In this document: in pieces, positions 35,084 to 44,140 of the stretch
Numbering within the stretch: position 1 is the stretch's first letter
Layout of the letters: each line of letters starts with the position of its first letter
Origin: Streptomyces caatingaensis
Lineage (GTDB): Bacteria; Actinomycetota; Actinomycetes; Streptomycetales; Streptomycetaceae
Length of the DNA: 64,000 nucleotides
NCBI RefSeq assembly: GCF_001187435.1
Contig: NZ_LFXA01000014.1
Span: forward strand, 124,001 to 188,000
Direction: 5' to 3'
The notes under the pieces: generated by a model
The model's input: only the letters and a program-made list of their open reading frames with translations
Told to the model about the DNA's origin: nothing
Database searches by the model: none
Translations under genes and position numbers: made by a program

Positions 35084-36887
35084 CCCGGTAGACGCGCAGC
35101 CACTCGGCGATCTGCAGCAGCGTCGCGAAGGTGTCCGCCGTCCGCCACACCCCCCGCGGCGGGGCGCCGTCCCGCAGCAGGGCGTCCACGGCGGGCCGGT
35201 CGAGCAGGGGCGTCAACGGCGAGGCGGGCGAGGCGAGTTCGTCCCTCAGCTCGGTGCGCAGCGCGGCCTCGTAGCCGGGGTGGACGTTGACGGGGAAGGA
35301 CGTCTTGCGCCGGCGCAGGACCTCCTCCGGCACGGCGCCGGCCATGGCGTCGCACAGCAGGCCCTTGACCCGGCCGTCCGGCGTCTTGAAGTGCCAGGGC
35401 ACGTTCCACAGGTAGCCGACCAGGCGGTGGTCGCAAAAGGGGACGCGGACCTCCAGCCCCGTGCGCATGCTCATCCGGTCCTTGAAGTCGAGCATGAGGG
35501 TGAGCCAGCGGGTGAGGTTGAGGTGGAAGAGCTCCCGGGCGCGCGCCCCGGCGGGGTCCTCGCCGCACAGCCGGGGCACCTCGGCCAGCGCCCGCTCGTA
35601 GTCGTCGACCAGGTGGTGCTCCACCCGCCGGCGCAGCCCGGGTTCGAGGACGGCGGCGAGCGCCGAGGGCAGGGACGCCCACGGGTGGGCGCGGGCCGCG
35701 CGGGCCGCGTCGGAGTGGAACCAGGCGTAGCCGCCCAGCGACTCGTCCGCCGACTCACCGGAGAGCGCGACCGTGACCTCCTCCCGGACGGCGCGGAACA
35801 TCAGGTACTGGGCGGCGTTGATGTCCGCGAACCCGGGCAGGTCCCGGGCGCGCAGCACCTCCGAGCGGTGCCGCACCACCTCCTCGGTGCTCAGCACGAT
35901 CGCGGTGTGCTTGGTCCGCAGCCGCTCGGCCACCAGGCGGGCGTACGCGTCGTCCTGTTCGGGACGGGTGGCGTCCGGGGTGAAGTACCGCTCCTCGTCC
36001 TCGAACCCGACCGAGTAGGTGGCGACCGGGCCCGCGTACCGCCGGTGCAGGGAGTCGGTGGCCAGCGCGGTGACCGTGCTGGAGTCGAGGCCGCCGGAGA
36101 GCAGCGTGCCGACGGGCACGTCGGAGACGAGCTGGCGCTCGACGGTGTCGGTGAGGATGTCGCGCACGGTGCGCACGGTCGTCGGGTAGTCGTCGGGGTG
36201 CTCGTGGCTCTCCAGCCGCCAGTAGGGGCGTTCGGCGCAGCCGCCGGCGCCGGCCAGGACGTAGTGGCCGGGGCGGACGGCGCGGATGCCGCGGAAGACC
36301 TCGCGGGCGGGCGTCTGGGCGAAGGTGAGCATCTCGGCCAGGCCGTCGGGGCCGACCTCGGGGCGGGCCAGGGGATGGGCCAGGATCGTCTTGAGGTCGG
36401 AACCGAAGATCAGGCCGCCGTCGTAGGCGAGGTAGTGCAGCGGCTTGACGCCGAGCCGGTCGCGGGCGAGCAGCAGGGTGTGCCGGCCGGGATCCCAGAT
36501 GCCGAAGGCGAACATGCCGTTGAGGCGGTCGAGGCAGCCCTCGCCCCACTCCAGGTACGCGCGCAGCAGCACCTCGGTGTCGGAGCGGGTGCGGAAGCGG
36601 TGCCCCCGGTCGCGCAACCGCCCGCGCAGCTCGCGGAAGTTGTAGACCTCGCCGCTGAAGGTGATCACGCAGGGCTCCTCGGCGCCGCGGGCCGCCCGCA
36701 TCGGCTGGGCGCCGCCCTCGATGTCGATGACGGCGAGCCGGCGGTGGCCGAGGGCCGCGTGCTCCGACAGCCAGGTGCCGCCGGCGTCCGGGCCGCGCGG
36801 GACGAGGGTCCGCGTCATGTCGTCGAGCACCCGCCGCTCCGCGCCGAGGTCGCGCCGCCAGTCGGCCCATCCTGCGATGCCGCACAT
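35070..36887 (-). CDS. asnB: Asparagine synthase (glutamine-hydrolysing), AsnB-type
   Basis: A 605-residue enzyme with an N-terminal class II glutaminase domain ('MCGIAGW', so Cys2 becomes the N-terminal nucleophile; 'GEVYNFRELR'; 'RDRLGVKPLHY') and a C-terminal synthetase domain with the PP-loop 'LLSGGLDSSTVTAL' and 'SGESADESLGGY'. It amidates aspartate or, in biosynthetic clusters, another carboxylate. ATG 36887 is chosen because the Cys must follow Met directly, although an ATG two codons earlier has a better SD (GAGGAAG). It is divergent from the MFS gene. Confidence 0.9.
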   Translation of the reverse strand: MCGIAGWADWRRDLGAERRVLDDMTRTLVPRGPDAGGTWLSEHAALGHRRLAVIDIEGGAQPMRAARGAEEPCVITFSGEVYNFRELRGRLRDRGHRFRTRSDTEVLLRAYLEWGEGCLDRLNGMFAFGIWDPGRHTLLLARDRLGVKPLHYLAYDGGLIFGSDLKTILAHPLARPEVGPDGLAEMLTFAQTPAREVFRGIRAVRPGHYVLAGAGGCAERPYWRLESHEHPDDYPTTVRTVRDILTDTVERQLVSDVPVGTLLSGGLDSSTVTALATDSLHRRYAGPVATYSVGFEDEERYFTPDATRPEQDDAYARLVAERLRTKHTAIVLSTEEVVRHRSEVLRARDLPGFADINAAQYLMFRAVREEVTVALSGESADESLGGYAWFHSDAARAARAHPWASLPSALAAVLEPGLRRRVEHHLVDDYERALAEVPRLCGEDPAGARARELFHLNLTRWLTLMLDFKDRMSMRTGLEVRVPFCDHRLVGYLWNVPWHFKTPDGRVKGLLCDAMAGAVPEEVLRRRKTSFPVNVHPGYEAALRTELRDELASPASPLTPLLDRPAVDALLRDGAPPRGVWRTADTFATLLQIAEWLRVYRVSLR

Positions 36888-36982
36888 GTCCATCACTTCC
36901 TCGTGCCGGGGCTGTGGGGGGAGGGATCCCTTCCGGCCCCGGGCCCCGGAGCCGGAAGGGTCCATTCCTGCGGAGGCTCGCA

Positions 36983-37000
36983 CCTCAAGTCGGCTTGACC
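36983..37000. promoter_or_regulatory. Imperfect second SoxR-box-like palindrome
   Basis: CCTCAAG-TCGG-CTTGACC keeps the left arm and 5 of 7 bases of the right arm of the site at 37046. It lies 96 bp before asnB and may serve as its operator or as a weak second site. Confidence 0.35.
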
Positions 37001-37041
37001 GCAAGCGGTACTCACCCGATCGGGACAGGGCAAAACGCGCC

Positions 37042-37072
37042 CTTGACCTCAAGCCGCCTTGAGGTGGCAGGC
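37042..37072 (+). promoter_or_regulatory. MerR/SoxR-type promoter and operator for the MFS-ABC operon
   Basis: TTGACC (37042-37047) and CAGGCT (37067-37072) are separated by 19 bp, the long spacer typical of MerR-activated promoters. Inside lies a perfect CCTCAAG-CCGC-CTTGAGG palindrome (37046-37063), the SoxR-box pattern. It points toward the MFS gene at 37151. Confidence 0.72.
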
Positions 37073-37150
37073 TTATTGCCAAGGAAAATCAGTTGCAAGT
37101 CATCCGCAACAGGCCCCGTGCCACAGCGTCAGGCCAGGAGGAACGTCCCG

Positions 37151-38425
37151 GTGACCCGCGCCCGCACCACCACCCTCCTGGCCGCCCTCTACCTCGTCCA
37201 GGACATCGCGTACTCCTTCTTCTTCCTGGCCCTGGTGGTGATCCTCCGCCGGCGCGGCGTCTCCCTCGAACAACTGGCCCTGGTCAACCTGCTCGGCCTC
37301 GCCTGGGCCGGCAAGTTCCTCCTCGCCCCGCTCGTCGACCGCTTCGGGCTGCCCCGCCTCGGCCACTACCGCTCCTGGCTCCTCGCCACCCAACTCGTCA
37401 CCGTCGCCGCCCTGCTGAGCCTCATCCCGCTCGACCCGGCCGGGCACCTGCCGCTCGTGCTCGCCGTCATGACCGTCGTCCTGCTCGCCTCCGGCGCCCA
37501 CGAGGTGGCCATCGGCGGACTCGCCGTCCGCCTCCTGCCGCCCGGCTCCCGCGGTGTGGCCGGCGCCCTCCAGACCGCCGCCATCAGCATCAGCATGGTC
37601 ATCGGCTCCAGCGGCTCCCTGCTGCTGTACGAGCACGCCGGCTGGGGCGTCGCGCTCGCCGTCCTCGCCGCGGTCTTCGCCCTCCCGCTCGCCCTGCTCC
37701 TGCGCTTCCCCGAACCCCCCGCCCCCGCCCGGCCGTTCGCGCCCGGACGGGCCGGCGCCGCCCACGGCCTGCTCTCCTTCCCCCGCCGCCCCGGCGCGGC
37801 CCGCTGGATGCTCCTCGTCATCCCGCTCTACACCTGCGGCGTCTACGTCGCCGAGGCCGTCGTCCCCACCATGCTCGTCGACGCCCACTGGTCGCTCTCC
37901 CGCATCGCGCTCGTGCAGGGCACCCTCGGCGGCCTGGCCGCCACGGCCGCGGCCCTCGGCGCCGGAGTGGTCACCGCCCGCGTCGGCCGCGGCACGGCCC
38001 TCCTCCTCTTCGGCCTCGCCCAGTCCTGCGCCCTGCTCGGCCTGCTGCCCCTCGCCGGGGGCGGTGACACCCGCGCCCTGGCCGGCGCGTCGGCCGCCCT
38101 CCTCACCACCGCCGTCGTCGTCGCCGTCCAGGCCCTCAACACGGCCGCCAGCACCGCCGTCTACACCATCGCCATGGACCTCTCCCGCCCCGGCACCGCG
38201 GCCACCGACTTCGCCGTCCAGGTCGCCGTCCTGGGCATCCTGCGGCTCGCCGCCAACTCCACCGGCCTCGCCCTCGCCGGCCTCCTCGGCTACCTCCCCC
38301 TGATCGCGGCGTCCTCGGCGGCGGCCGCCGCCGGGGCCCTCGCCGCGGCCGGCTGGGCCCGCACCCACCACCCCCGGCTCGCCGCCGCCGCGGCCCCGGC
38401 CGACAACCGCCCCGCAACGGTCTGA
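37151..38425 (+). CDS. MFS transporter (YbtX-like candidate)
   Basis: A 424-residue membrane protein with about 12 hydrophobic segments, beginning 'TTTLLAALYLVQDIAYSFFFLALVVILRRRGVSLEQLALVNLLGLAWAGKFLLAPLVDRFG' with an MFS motif-A-like loop after TM2. 'AHEVAIGGLAVRLLPPGSRGVAGALQTAAISISMVIG' suggests the AmpG/YbtX branch. Its position directly before two ABC half-transporters matches ybtX-ybtP-ybtQ order types in siderophore loci. GGAGG lies 10 nt before the GTG. Likely controlled by the MerR-type promoter at 37042. Confidence 0.85.
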   Translation: MTRARTTTLLAALYLVQDIAYSFFFLALVVILRRRGVSLEQLALVNLLGLAWAGKFLLAPLVDRFGLPRLGHYRSWLLATQLVTVAALLSLIPLDPAGHLPLVLAVMTVVLLASGAHEVAIGGLAVRLLPPGSRGVAGALQTAAISISMVIGSSGSLLLYEHAGWGVALAVLAAVFALPLALLLRFPEPPAPARPFAPGRAGAAHGLLSFPRRPGAARWMLLVIPLYTCGVYVAEAVVPTMLVDAHWSLSRIALVQGTLGGLAATAAALGAGVVTARVGRGTALLLFGLAQSCALLGLLPLAGGGDTRALAGASAALLTTAVVVAVQALNTAASTAVYTIAMDLSRPGTAATDFAVQVAVLGILRLAANSTGLALAGLLGYLPLIAASSAAAAAGALAAAGWARTHHPRLAAAAAPADNRPATV

Positions 38426-38480
38426 ACGGCGCACCGCGCCGGACACCCGGCGCCCGAGAAACGAAGGAAACGAACACGAC

Positions 38481-40321
38481 GTGACCACGACCGCCCAGGA
38501 ACAGCCCGTCCGCACCGACGCCCCCGCGCCACCGGTCCGGCCGACGGGCGCCCCCACGACGGGCCGGCTGGTACGGACCGGAGCGGCCGCCCGCATGCTG
38601 CGCCCCGTCCGCGGACGGCTGATCACCGCCGCCCTGCTCTCCGGGCTCGGCGCCGCCGCCGGCCTCGCGCCCTACATCGCCGTCGCCGAACTCGCCCGCA
38701 CCCTCCTCCTCCACGGCACCGGGCACTCCGCCACGGTGTGGACCTGGGTCGCCGTCGGCGCCGCCGGAGCCCTCGTCCGCCTCCTCGCCGGCGCCCTCGG
38801 CAACGACCTCGGCCACTACGCCGACGCCGAGATGCAGCACGGCATCCGCTCCCGGCTCGTCCGCCACCTCGGCACCCTGCCGCTCGGCTGGTTCCGCGAC
38901 GCGGGCGCCACCGAGGTCCGCAAGGCCCTCACCGACGACATCGAGGAGATGCACCACCTCATCGCCCACGCCGTCGGCGAGACCGCCGCCGCCCTCACCG
39001 TCGTGCTCGCCGGCCTCGGCTACCTCTTCTCCGTGGACTGGCGCATGGCCCTGATCACCGCCGCCGTCCCCGCCCTCATGGCCGCCTCCTACCGGCTGTC
39101 CATGCGCTCCGTCACCGCCCACGTCCGCCGGCTCACCGCCGCCGAACGCAAGGTCGCCGCCGCCACCGTCGAGTACGCCGACGGCATCGCCGTCGTCAAG
39201 ACCTTCGGCACCGAGGGCGGCATCCTGCGCCGCTTCTCCGACGCGGTCGACGAGCAGACCGAGGCCCTGCGCGTCTGGGTCGCCGAGACCCGCCACAGCT
39301 CCGCCGCCGGCCGCGTCCTGCTCTCCGAGGTCACCGTGCTGGCCGTGGTCCTCGCCGCCGGCACCGCCTTCGTCTCCGCCGGCACGCTGACCGTCACCGA
39401 CCTGCTGCCCTTCCTCGTCGTCGGCATCGGCCTGCCCACCCCGGTCCTCCCCGTCATCCAGAGCTCGCAGACCCTCCGCAAGGCGCGCATGGCCGCGGCC
39501 CACCTGGAGGACCTGCTCGCCGTCCCCCCGCTCCCCGAACCCGCCGAACCCCGCCTCCCCGACGGCGCCGCCCTCGAACTCGACCACGTCACCTTCTCCT
39601 ACGACGGCGTCCGCAACGCCCTCGACGACGTCTCCCTCGTCTGCCGCCCGGCACCACCACCGCCGTCGTCGGCCCCTCCGGCTCCGGCAAGACCACCCTC
39701 GCCATGCTCCTGCCCCGCTTCCACGACGTCACCTCCGGTGCCATCCGCCTCGGCGGCACCGACGTACGCGCCATCCCCACAAGCCAGTTGCTCTCCCGCA
39801 TGTCCCTCGTCTTCCAGGACGTCGTGCTGCTGCGCGACACCGTCCGCGAGAACATCCGCGTCGGCCGCCCCGACGCCACCGACGAACAGGTCCGCGAGGC
39901 CGCCCGCGCCGCCCGCGTCGACGACGTCGTCGCCCGCCTCCCGCACGGCTACGACACCGTCCTCGGCGACCGCACCGCCCAGCTCTCCGGCGGCGAGCGC
40001 CAGCGCCTGACCATCGCCCGCGCCATCCTCTCCGACGCCCCCGTCGTCGTCCTCGACGAGGCCACCGCCGCCATCGACCCCGACAACGAGGCCGCCGTCC
40101 AGGAAGCCCTCTCCCGGCTCACCGCCGGCAAGACCCTCGTCGTCATCGCCCACCGCCTGCGCACCATCGCCGACGCCGACACCATCGTCGTCCTCGACCA
40201 CGGACGCGTCGCCGAGACCGGCACCCACGCCGAACTCCTCGCCCGCGACGGCCGCTACGCCCGCATGTGGCGCGCCCAGCGGGCCGGGGAACAGGCCGCC
40301 GCCCAGGGGAGGACCGCGTGA
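38481..40321 (+). pseudogene. ABC half-transporter (TMD-NBD, YbtP/IrtA-like), apparent 1-nt deletion
   Basis: The first frame (GTG 38481) gives the membrane domain ('RGRLITAALLSGLGAAAGLAPYIAVAELARTLL', 'LGTLPLGWFRDAGATEVRKALTDDIEEMHHLI') and the start of the NBD up to 'DDVSLVCRP'. A second frame continues with Walker A 'GPSGSGKTT', 'VFQDVVLLRDTVRENI', signature 'LSGGERQRLTIARAIL' and Walker B 'VVVLDEATAAID'. Adding one C at 39647-39649 restores a 613-residue protein. All functional motifs are intact, so a sequence error is likely. Its stop overlaps the next start (GTGA). Confidence 0.85.
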
Positions 40322-42108
40322 TCCGCCGACTGCTCCGGCTCTGGCCGCACCGCGGCATCCTCGTCCGCCTCGGCCTCCTGCACGTCACCCTCTCCGTCCT
40401 CCAGGGCCTCCTCCTCGCCCTGCTCGTCCCCGTCCTCCACGCCCTCGTCGCCGGCCCGCCCGACCTGGCCGCCGCCCGCCCCTGGCTGATCACCGGCGCG
40501 ATCGGCACCCTCGTCTACTGGGCCCTGACGGTCCACGCCACCCCCGTCGGCTTCGCCGCCAGCATGCGGCTCACCGCCGACGCGCGGCGCCGGCTCATGG
40601 AACACGTCACCACCCTGCCGCTCGGCTGGTTCGGCTCCGCCAACAAGGCCCGCCTGACCCGCACCGTCGTCACCGCCACCGGCGACCTCGGCCGCCTCGT
40701 CGCCCAGCTCGGCCCCCAGGCCGTCTCCGCCACCGTCGTCCCCGCCACCCTCGTCGTCGTCATCGGCCTCCTCGACTGGCGGCTCGGCATCGTCTTCCTC
40801 GTCACCGCGCCGCTCGCCGTCCTCGCCCTGCGCCGCTCCGGACGCATCGCCGCCGAGACCGACACCGAGATGGACCGGGCCGCCACCGAGGTCTCCGGCC
40901 GCGCCGTCGAACTAGGCCAGGCCCAGCACGTGCTGCGCGCCGCCGGCCAGGGCGCCTCCGGCGGCGCCCGGCTGCGCGAGGCGCTCGACGAGCACCGCGC
41001 CGGCTACCGGCGGGCCCTGCGCCGCTCCCTGCTGCCCGGACTCGGCTACGTCGGCGTCGTGATGGCCGCGTTCGTCGTCGTCCTCGCCCTCGGGGCGCGC
41101 TTCCTGCTCGACGGCAGCCTCGCCGCCCCCGACGCCGTCGCCCTCCTCGTCCTCTCCGTGCGCTACCTGGAGTCGCTCGGCTCGCTCGGCGGACTCGTCG
41201 GAGGGATCCGCGCCATCGAGAACGCGCTGGTGCGCGTCGAGACCCTGCTGGCCACCCCCGCCCTGCCGCGGCCCGCCCGGCCGGTGCGCGAACTCGCCCA
41301 CAGCGGCATCGAGTTCGACGGCGTCACCTTCGCCTACGGCGCCCCAGGCGAAGGGACGGGCGGCGAGGGGACGGGCGGGGCGGCACAGGACGCGCGGCCC
41401 GCGCTCTGCGACGTCTCCTTCCAGTGCCCGCCCGGCTCCACGACCGCCCTCGTCGGCCCCTCCGGCTCCGGCAAGACCACCGTCACGCGCCTGGTCGCCC
41501 GCTTCCACGACGTCGACGCCGGCAGCGTCCGGGTCGGCGGCACCGACGTGCGCGACCTGGACCACGACACGCTCATGCGCTCCCTGGCCATCGTCTTCCA
41601 GGACGTCCACCTCTTCGACGGAACCATCGAGGAGAACGTCCGCATGGCCCGGCCCGGCGCCACCGACGCCGAGTTCGCCGCGGCCGCCCGCGCCGCCTGC
41701 CTCGACGAGGTCATCGCACGGCTGCCGGACGGACCGCACAGCCGCGTCGGCGAGGGCGGCGCCCTGCTCTCCGGCGGCGAGCGCCAACGCGTCTCCATCG
41801 CCCGGGCGTTCCTCAAGCAGGCCCGCATCGTCCTGCTGGACGAGGCCAGTTCGGCCCTCGACCCCGAGAACGAGGGCGCCGTCCAGCGGGCCGTCGCCAA
41901 CCTGTGCGCCGACCCCGACCGCACCGTCGTCGTCATCGCCCACCGCCCCGCCACCCTCGCCGCCGCCGACCGCGTCATCGCCCTGGACGGCGGCCGCGTC
42001 GTCGAGAGCGGACCCATGGACGAACTCCTGCGCGGCGACGGCGTCTTCGCCCGCCTGTGGCGGGGCTACGAGGAGGCCCGCGGCTGGCGCGTGGCCACAC
42101 ACGGCTGA
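40318..42108 (+). CDS. ABC half-transporter (TMD-NBD, YbtQ/IrtB-like)
   Basis: A 596-residue protein with an exporter-fold membrane domain ('LVRLGLLHVTLSVLQGLLLALLVPVLHALV', 'TTLPLGWFGSANKARLTRTVV') and an NBD: Walker A 'GPSGSGKTT', 'IVFQDVHLFDGTIEENVRMARPG', signature 'LSGGERQRVSIARAFL', Walker B 'IVLLDEASSALD'. A glycine-rich repeat 'GEGTGGEGTGG' lies before the NBD. It is translationally coupled to the preceding half-transporter and likely forms a heterodimer with it. In Ybt and Irt systems such pairs import ferric siderophores despite the exporter fold. Confidence 0.9.
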   Translation: MIRRLLRLWPHRGILVRLGLLHVTLSVLQGLLLALLVPVLHALVAGPPDLAAARPWLITGAIGTLVYWALTVHATPVGFAASMRLTADARRRLMEHVTTLPLGWFGSANKARLTRTVVTATGDLGRLVAQLGPQAVSATVVPATLVVVIGLLDWRLGIVFLVTAPLAVLALRRSGRIAAETDTEMDRAATEVSGRAVELGQAQHVLRAAGQGASGGARLREALDEHRAGYRRALRRSLLPGLGYVGVVMAAFVVVLALGARFLLDGSLAAPDAVALLVLSVRYLESLGSLGGLVGGIRAIENALVRVETLLATPALPRPARPVRELAHSGIEFDGVTFAYGAPGEGTGGEGTGGAAQDARPALCDVSFQCPPGSTTALVGPSGSGKTTVTRLVARFHDVDAGSVRVGGTDVRDLDHDTLMRSLAIVFQDVHLFDGTIEENVRMARPGATDAEFAAAARAACLDEVIARLPDGPHSRVGEGGALLSGGERQRVSIARAFLKQARIVLLDEASSALDPENEGAVQRAVANLCADPDRTVVVIAHRPATLAAADRVIALDGGRVVESGPMDELLRGDGVFARLWRGYEEARGWRVATHG

Positions 42109-42130
42109 CCGCCCGGTCCTCCCCTCCGCC

Positions 42131-42156
42131 GGCCCCGGGGGCTCCGCCCCGGGGCC
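42131..42156. terminator. Hairpin after the transport operon
   Basis: A perfect 10-bp stem, GGCCCCGGGG (42131-42140) and CCCCGGGGCC (42147-42156), with a 6-nt loop lies 22 bp after the second ABC gene, so transport and downstream FAD-monooxygenase transcription are separated. Confidence 0.65.
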
Positions 42157-42203
42157 GTGCCGTGCGCGGGGCGCGCGCGTGGAGCGCGATATTCCCCTCA
42201 CCT

Positions 42204-42222
42204 GGTACTACGGGGATGTAAA
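42204..42222 (+). promoter_or_regulatory. Shared cluster motif, site 1
   Basis: GGTACTACG-N2-GATGTAAA, ending 57 nt before the FAD monooxygenase start. A related GGTTCTACG-N6-GATGTAAA lies 56 nt before the loading-ligase start. Just downstream, TATACC (42229-42234) could be a -10 box. It is a candidate activator site. Confidence 0.45.
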
Positions 42223-42279
42223 CCCCTCTATACCTTTCAGCCAGTACGTTCGCCGCCTTCCGGGTGCCAGGGTGGGGAC

Positions 42280-43413
42280 GTGACCGAGAAGCGACGCACG
42301 GCCGAGATCGCGGGGGCCGGATTCGCCGGCCTGACCCTGGCCGCCGAACTCGCCCGCCGCGGATGGCGGGTCCGCGTGCACGAACGGGCCCCCGAACCCC
42401 GCGCCTTCGGGGCGGGCATCTTCCTCTGGGAGAACGGACTGCGCGTCCTGGCCGAACTCGGCGCCCTCGACGCCGTCCTGGCCGACAGCCACGAGGCGCC
42501 CCACTGGCAGGAACGCGACTCCGACGGCGCCCTCATCGGCACCCGCCCCCTCCCGCTCCCCGGCGGACTGCGCATGATCACCCTGACGCGGCAGACCCTG
42601 CACACCGCCCTCCACGAGGCGGCGCGCGCCCACGGCGCCGAAATCGTCGCCGGATCCCGGGTCCTGGGCGCCCACCCCGACGGAGCACTGCGCACGGAGG
42701 ACGGCTGGATCCACGCGGCCGACCTCGTGGCCGGCGCGGACGGCATCCGCTCCGCCGTCCGCACCGCCCTCGGACTCGACGGCGAGCACCGGGAGTTCCC
42801 GGTCGGCCTCTACCGCTTCCTGGTCCCGCTGGACCGCGCGCCCGGCACCGACGGCCAGTGGCGCGACTACGTCAACTACTGGAACACCGAACTGTCCCGG
42901 CGCGTCCTCTACGTGCCCTGCGACAGCCGCCACCTGTACCTGCTGATCAGCGCCGTCGACGGCGACGCCGCCCTGCGCGCGCCCCTCGACCCGCGGGTCT
43001 GGTGCGAGAGCTTCCCGGTCCTCGGACCGCTCCTCGCCCACCTGCCCGCGCACCCGCGCTTCGACCGCTACGAACTGATCCGGCCGGCCCGCTGGTCCGC
43101 CGGGAGCGCCGCGCTCATCGGCGACGCGGCGCACGCCATGCCACCGACCATCGGCCAGGGCGCGGGCACCGCGATGCTCAACGCCCTCGACCTGGCCCGC
43201 GCCGTGGCGGACGCCGCCGACGTTCCCGCCGCCCTCCGGGCGTGGGAGACGGCGAACCGCCCGGCCACCGAGCGGACTCAGGACGAGTCCCTCACCGCGC
43301 TGCGGGGGCTCTTCCCGCGCACCGGGGAACGCCGGGACGAAGCGTGGACCGAGGGGACGCTGAGCGCCGCCCGTGCCGTACCGAGCAACGGACAACAGGG
43401 GGAACCGGGATGA
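42280..43413 (+). CDS. FAD monooxygenase of the MHPCO (pyridine-ring oxygenase) type
   Basis: A 377-residue class A flavoprotein. The N-terminus 'RRTAEIAGAGFAGLTLAAELARRGW' and 'EPRAFGAGIFLWENGLRVLAELGALDAVL' closely follow the remembered pattern of 2-methyl-3-hydroxypyridine-5-carboxylate oxygenase; 'VAGADGIRSAVR' and 'GSAALIGDAAHAMPPTIGQGAGTAMLNALDLARAV' give the other FAD motifs. MHPCO hydroxylates and opens a 3-hydroxypyridine ring in vitamin B6 breakdown. Here it may hydroxylate or cleave a (bi)pyridine. Its stop overlaps the start of the hydrolase gene (ATGA), again like ring-opening pathways. GTG start at 42280. Confidence 0.85.
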   Translation: MTEKRRTAEIAGAGFAGLTLAAELARRGWRVRVHERAPEPRAFGAGIFLWENGLRVLAELGALDAVLADSHEAPHWQERDSDGALIGTRPLPLPGGLRMITLTRQTLHTALHEAARAHGAEIVAGSRVLGAHPDGALRTEDGWIHAADLVAGADGIRSAVRTALGLDGEHREFPVGLYRFLVPLDRAPGTDGQWRDYVNYWNTELSRRVLYVPCDSRHLYLLISAVDGDAALRAPLDPRVWCESFPVLGPLLAHLPAHPRFDRYELIRPARWSAGSAALIGDAAHAMPPTIGQGAGTAMLNALDLARAVADAADVPAALRAWETANRPATERTQDESLTALRGLFPRTGERRDEAWTEGTLSAARAVPSNGQQGEPG

Positions 43414-44108
43414 CCGAGAAACTGCACATCGAGGAGTGGGGAAGCGGGGAGAAGACCGCCGTGCTGCTGCACGGCATCATGGGCAGCTCGCGCACCTGGT
43501 GGGAGCTCGGGCCGGCGCTCGCCGCCCGCGGCTACCGGGTGCTCGCCCCGGACCTGGCCGGCCACGGCAAGAGCCCGCGGCGCGACCGCTACAGCCGGGA
43601 GTCCTGGGCCGACGACCTGCTCGACAACCTGCCGACCCGGCCCGACGTCGCCATCGGCCACTCGCTCGGCGGCACGCTCCTGGCCATGATCGCCGACCGG
43701 CTCAAGCCGGCCCGCGCGGTCTACGAGGACCCGTCCTGGTACGTGACCGAGGGCGGCTTCGGCAAGGTCATGATCTGGATGCGCGAGATGAAGAACTGGA
43801 CCCTGGACGACCTGCGGAGGGCCTCGCCCCACTGGTCCCAGGGCTCCTACGACGCGCGCCTGGCCGAACTGGCCGACTGGGACACGGAGACGACGCACAT
43901 GGACTACCTGGAGACGGCCTACATCCCGGTCGTCCCGCTCGTCCCGTCCCTCGTCGTCGTCCCCGACCCCAGCCAGATCATGACCCCGGAGCACGCGGCC
44001 GAGTTCGCCCACGCCGGCTTCGAGATCCGCAAGCTGCCGGGCCTGACGCACAACGTCCACGTGGACGACTTCCCGCGCTACCTGGCCGCCCTGGAGGGCT
44101 GGATCTGA
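43410..44108 (+). CDS. Alpha/beta hydrolase coupled to the pyridine monooxygenase
   Basis: A 232-residue hydrolase. 'TAVLLHGIMGSSRTWWELGPALAARGYRVLAPDLAGHGKS' carries the HG oxyanion motif, GHSLGG the nucleophile elbow, 'VVVPDPSQIMTPEHA' the acid loop and 'LPGLTHNVHVDDFP' the histidine. It is short for the family because the cap is small. Translational coupling to an MHPCO-like enzyme suggests it acts on the oxygenated product, as the alpha/beta hydrolase that follows MHPCO does in B6 catabolism. A simple esterase or a tailoring role is possible. Confidence 0.85.
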   Translation: MTEKLHIEEWGSGEKTAVLLHGIMGSSRTWWELGPALAARGYRVLAPDLAGHGKSPRRDRYSRESWADDLLDNLPTRPDVAIGHSLGGTLLAMIADRLKPARAVYEDPSWYVTEGGFGKVMIWMREMKNWTLDDLRRASPHWSQGSYDARLAELADWDTETTHMDYLETAYIPVVPLVPSLVVVPDPSQIMTPEHAAEFAHAGFEIRKLPGLTHNVHVDDFPRYLAALEGWI

Positions 44109-44140
44109 CCGGCGCGGGACCCGCGAGGGTCGGTTCCACC

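Noticed and set aside
35070..36887. AsnB as part of the bipyridine pathway.
   Set aside because: It is divergent from the transport operon and 5 kb from the first biosynthetic gene, and no amide step is expected, so it is kept as a general asparagine synthase.
41344..41380. The GEGTGG repeat in the second ABC transporter as a frameshift artefact.
   Set aside because: The frame continues intact into the NBD with all motifs, so it is a flexible linker.
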